A stretch of 64,000 nt of DNA from the NCBI RefSeq assembly GCF_900119075.1, contig NZ_FPIP01000002.1, positions 310,001 to 374,000 of the forward strand, given 5' to 3'. This DNA comes from Ruminococcus flavefaciens. GTDB taxonomy: Bacteria > Bacillota > Clostridia > Oscillospirales > Ruminococcaceae. The notes beneath the pieces are model-generated. The model saw nothing but the letters and a program-made list of their open reading frames with translations. It had not been told where the DNA came from and did no database searches. This document shows positions 62,201-64,000 of the stretch, piece after piece. How positions within the stretch are numbered: the first letter of the stretch is position 1; the number at the start of each line of letters is the position of its first letter. The translations under genes were made by a program, and so were the position numbers.

Positions 62201-62715
62201 CTGTTACAGTACTTGATAAAGTCGTTGAGGTGCTGTGCGTACTGTCCCTCAGCGCCGTTTTTCAGAACGTACTGACCGCCTGAAGGACCGCCCGAGCCAT
62301 TCTGTCTCATTGATGCAGGCGGGTTCCAAGGTGTAGCAAATACAGTTGCACCAAGCTTCTGAGCTCTCTGAGCTGTTGGGATAGCGTTCTTCCAAGCGTT
62401 CTTGTCGTCACTGACAAAAATACGAAGAATTGTAAGACCAAGCTCGTTATCGCCGTTTCCGAAAGCTGTCTGGACCTGAGCTGCCGTCATGTCTCCGGGA
62501 GCTCCGTTCTGAGCGTTGTAGCTCTGCCACTCAGGGTGGTTCATGCCGCCGAAGCCGCGGATAGTCTGGTATTCTTTGTTTGTGTTGATGTTGCACGCGC
62601 TGGCAGCGTCAGCTACCATAGGCGCTGGCGACGGGAAAGAGGATGCTGTGCCTATCAGCATTGCTCCCGCCATGACTGCCGAAACAGCAGTTTTGAATTT
62701 CTTTGAGATATTCAT
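59269..62715 (-). CDS. Modular xylanase-acetylesterase: GH30-CBM-dockerin-CBM-CE4
   Basis: 1,148 residues. Signal peptide 1-39. GH30 subfamily-8-type glucuronoxylanase at 41-440, with acid/base E185 in SVQNEPDW, nucleophile E276 in IWMTEVYV and YIRRQYSPM (about 316) near the glucuronate-binding loop. CBM22-like domain about 460-625; Thr-rich linker; dockerin about 655-735 (GDANGDNTVDMGD is canonical, the second loop EAGGGITSND is not). A Thr/Gln/Pro linker follows, then a second CBM22-like domain at about 770-915. A CE4 deacetylase at 930-1140 has CAISFDDGAV and ANHSTSHPK as metal ligands. It should cut acetylated glucuronoxylan and strip acetyl groups within one polypeptide in the cellulosome. 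RBS GGAGG. Confidence 0.92.
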   Translation of the reverse strand: MNISKKFKTAVSAVMAGAMLIGTASSFPSPAPMVADAASACNINTNKEYQTIRGFGGMNHPEWQSYNAQNGAPGDMTAAQVQTAFGNGDNELGLTILRIFVSDDKNAWKNAIPTAQRAQKLGATVFATPWNPPASMRQNGSGGPSGGQYVLKNGAEGQYAQHLNDFIKYCNSQGVQLNSISVQNEPDWSGEWTAWTPDRAANFIANYGKSVTAGTTTKLMSPESFSYNKSFYNAILNNSKAMANCDMFGTHFYGTQRSQMDFPALEQCGKEIWMTEVYVPNSDNNSADRWPEGVKVAENIHNALVVGNMNAYVWWYIRRQYSPMWDTGKISKRGYAMAQFSKWVRPGDVRIDATEQPDSNILVSAYKHSDTQATVVAINKGSNAVVQQFNFSGRTITDVTRYRTSGSENITKTSGLAFSGSCFSSQLPANSVSTFVVSLVSDGKGFEGGKDPVPPEPIEPDANGYYYHDTFEDDNGSWESRGGASVNTGGTAYKGNKALTVSDRSSAWHGAAKTLDSLTFKAGQEYSFSAVAKGSGNMMLSLEYKDSTGTTAYAHIADGVSNGEYVQLSNTNFKLPEGSGYILYVETEEGTGDFSIDEVVVAKAGVKVDGPVAVTTTTTTTTTTTTTTTAVTTAPPVTQDPKAAFEAKVSKWGDANGDNTVDMGDVVLIMQSLANPNKYSLTEAGLYNADVYEAGGGITSNDALSIQKYLLSLITKLPESWSNNLKAEPVEQPATQAPTTQPTTEATTQPTTQATTTTQAPVAKTLLKNSFDSSTESWAGRGNASVEISGDSYYSGKSLYVTGRSAEWNGAALTLGSDFKAGETYSFSAAVLQQSGKDATIQLSLQQGDGDSATYTSIAKATCKNNEWTKLENTSFTIPENSGDMILYFETLQESSDLMNFYIDDVLIGTEGTKSSVVTGQGHVGEAPAVTTPGVQAGKKLCAISFDDGAVGNNSSDTSMRILNALIKNKMTATFFYVGNWTTTAGDNEEVKFAYKNGMEVANHSTSHPKLGSLGSQQVRSEWEQCNSKLKSIIGAEPSHIMRLPYLDGSGQVKSALYDVPLISCAIDTGDWNNASKDQIVNKIKQAAQDGSLEGAIVLCHETYATTAAAMEEVLPWLAQNGYQNVNISDMAKAHGKTLAGGQVHTRA

Positions 62716-62781
62716 TATTTTAACCTCCTGTACGCAATTTTTTAGCCTATGTTTGCGTAATTTAGCGTTTTACTATTATTC

Positions 62782-62810
62782 ATTTTACCATGATTCACAT
62801 ATGTTGTAAA
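62782..62810 (-). promoter_or_regulatory. Promoter of the GH30-CE4 gene
   Basis: Minus strand: TTTACA (62805-62810), 17-bp spacer, TAAAAT (62782-62787), about 65 bp before the start. Confidence 0.7.
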
Positions 62811-62919
62811 CTCAAAAAATGCTGTTTGGGTGGACGAAACGCCGCTTGTTTGACTTATTTGTAGAGCGTGAAAAACTTTTAACAGCAAGGCTCGTTGAAA
62901 AAGTCAATTTCAGCCGCAG

Positions 62920-62948
62920 TTGAAATAAAAAGGGATATATTATATAAT
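62920..62948 (+). promoter_or_regulatory. Promoter of the sigma-factor gene
   Basis: TTGAAA (62920-62925), 17-bp spacer, TATAAT (62943-62948). Leader about 110 nt. No other feature in 62811-63062. Confidence 0.7.
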
Positions 62949-63062
62949 AAGGAAGAAAAAATTTTCAGAATATATGTTACACTTTGGGAAGTTGCAGCAA
63001 GTGTATTATATGAAAGCACTTACAGGTGCCGAGCTTTTTGAATAATATAAGGTGGTGATTCT

Positions 63063-63638
63063 ATGACAGATAGCGAATATAAAAAATTATATGAAAATGA
63101 TCCAAGTGAAGCTCAGACGGCATTGTTCAACGAATATCTCAGCTATGTTTACGCCATAGTCTATAATAAGCTGCGAAGCTGCGGAAGCCGCGAGGATATG
63201 GAGGAATGTGTGGGAGATGTCTTTTCCGCTGTCTTTATAAGCTATGACCGAAAGGGCTGCTTTGACGGCGATATGAAAGGCTTTATCGGCACTATAGCGA
63301 GCCGTACCGCTATTCAGATGTACCGCAGACTTGTACGCAGCAGTGATACTGTCTATATCGAGGACGAAACTACAGAGATAGCCGATTCACAGCGAATTGA
63401 GCATATAACGGAACGCAGCGATATGCGCAATACGCTTCTGCGGCTGATAGAAAGCCTTGGCGAGCCTGATTCTGATATCATAATACAGAAATACTACTAC
63501 AACATGAATTCAAATGAAATAGCAAGCAAGCATTCCATGTCGCCTGAAGCGGTCAGAATGAGATGCAGCAGAGCGCTCAAAAAGCTCAAGGAGCTTCTTA
63601 CACGAGAGGGATATGATATGAAGGAGGGAAATGTATGA
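63063..63638 (+). CDS. ECF-type RNA polymerase sigma factor
   Basis: 191 residues. Region 2 spans about 20-95 (LFNEYLSYVYAIVYNKLR, then ECVGDVFSAVF and GFIGTIASRTAIQMYRR). Region 4 spans about 125-180 (DSDIIIQKYYYNMNSNEIASKHSMSPEAVRMR cut short here; the last part is the HTH). No region 3, as in ECF factors. It overlaps the next gene by 4 bp, which encodes a membrane protein in the anti-sigma position. RBS AAGGTGG. Envelope or substrate sensing is likely. Confidence 0.9.
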   Translation: MTDSEYKKLYENDPSEAQTALFNEYLSYVYAIVYNKLRSCGSREDMEECVGDVFSAVFISYDRKGCFDGDMKGFIGTIASRTAIQMYRRLVRSSDTVYIEDETTEIADSQRIEHITERSDMRNTLLRLIESLGEPDSDIIIQKYYYNMNSNEIASKHSMSPEAVRMRCSRALKKLKELLTREGYDMKEGNV

Positions 63639-64000
63639 GTGAGAATAAGGAAATAGGCTTTGATATCCTCGAGGATTCTGATATAAACACAGTTGAAGAA
63701 ATAGGAACAGAGAAAATGGAAATAGATGAAGAAGCAAGAGAGAGAATGCTTAAAATTACCATGAAGAAGTACGAAAAAGAGAAAAAGCTTCTTGGTAATG
63801 AAACTGAGGGAGCAGCTTCGGCTGAGGGATATGCTGATTCGGTGTCAGGCGTGGACAGCTATAAGAAGCATAAAATATCGAATATCATATATATTGCCCT
63901 GTGTTCGGCAGCTGCCGTGGCAATAATTGCAGGAAGCCTCTTTATGCTGAAAAATAATGGCAGAACATATAAGCCTCAGATATCTGATCCTATAATTGAA
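63635..64000 (+). CDS. Putative membrane anti-sigma factor, N-terminal part (cut by window edge)
   Basis: Partial: 122 codons to the right edge, start ATG at 63635 overlapping the sigma-factor stop (ATGA), with AAGGAGGG upstream. Residues 1-80 are acidic and cytoplasmic. One membrane helix runs about 86-108 (IIYIALCSAAAVAIIAGSLF), and the outside part continues beyond the window. Position and one-pass layout are those of anti-sigma factors. In cellulosome clostridia such proteins may carry carbohydrate-sensing domains outside the cell; that part is not visible. Confidence 0.7.
   Translation, partial: MSENKEIGFDILEDSDINTVEEIGTEKMEIDEEARERMLKITMKKYEKEKKLLGNETEGAASAEGYADSVSGVDSYKKHKISNIIYIALCSAAAVAIIAGSLFMLKNNGRTYKPQISDPIIE

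Noticed and set aside
1-64000. CRISPR arrays, cas genes or insertion-sequence transposases
   Set aside because: No regular 25-40-bp repeats with unique spacers and no DDE or HUH transposase motif were seen in any listed protein.

Overview
The window looks like a low-GC Firmicute of the Ruminococcus flavefaciens/R. champanellensis kind. Four secreted or surface proteins carry type I dockerin repeats: a GH43-like enzyme, a serpin, a GH30-CE4 xylanase/esterase and an LPXTG-anchored lectin. They have Thr-rich linkers typical of rumen or gut cellulosome producers. Promoters are sigma-A type with 17-bp spacers, and Shine-Dalgarno sites are strong. The genus call is inference from gene content.

Positions 1-6778 are the end of a defence region: a 5'-complete, edge-truncated McrB-type (EVE + Mrr-N) restriction protein, an NTase-HEPN fusion, and a large STAND NTPase with C-terminal TPRs. 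It ends in the 3' half of an initiator-tRNA-like sequence.

Positions 6799-35129 are one 28.3-kb integrated mobilizable element. It is bounded by a 24-bp direct repeat (the tRNA T-loop to CCA end). A tyrosine integrase sits beside the right repeat, and clusters of a TCACACG motif lie just inside both ends. A MOBQ-type relaxase with an oriT lies near the right end, next to a small HTH gene preceded by repeats. The cargo is almost entirely anti-phage: (i) a DUF262 + HEPN pair; (ii) a six-gene operon MORC-type ATPase > Z1 helicase > DUF4420 nuclease > AIPR > cytosine methyltransferase > Vsr; (iii) a five-gene run EcoRII methyltransferase (with an RHH-like N-terminus) > EcoRII endonuclease > DUF2971 protein > HamA > HamB (Hachiman). 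Near the left end the element carries a small HTH regulator followed at once by three tRNA genes (Glu-His-Tyr). Between cargo and mobility genes are an AAA ATPase, a truncated ATPase, a DMP19/DUF4375-like gene and two broken BRO-type antirepressors.

Positions 35130-64000 are host chromosome. First comes the displaced tRNA terminator, then a short-chain dehydrogenase with a condensation-fold acyltransferase, and a kptA operon with an LRR protein and a U32-like Cys-rich protein. These are followed by an AMP-dependent ligase, the 1,622-residue wall-anchored lectin and a MATE exporter with an attenuator-like leader. Next are adenosine deaminase with a DUF4003 protein, the GH43-like enzyme, a low-Mr phosphatase, PgeF, the dockerin serpin, an esterase and the GH30-CBM-dockerin-CBM-CE4 enzyme. 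The window ends in an ECF sigma factor with its membrane anti-sigma-like partner, cut by the edge.

Work was done by eye. Family names rest on motifs I can see; no database search or structure prediction was run.
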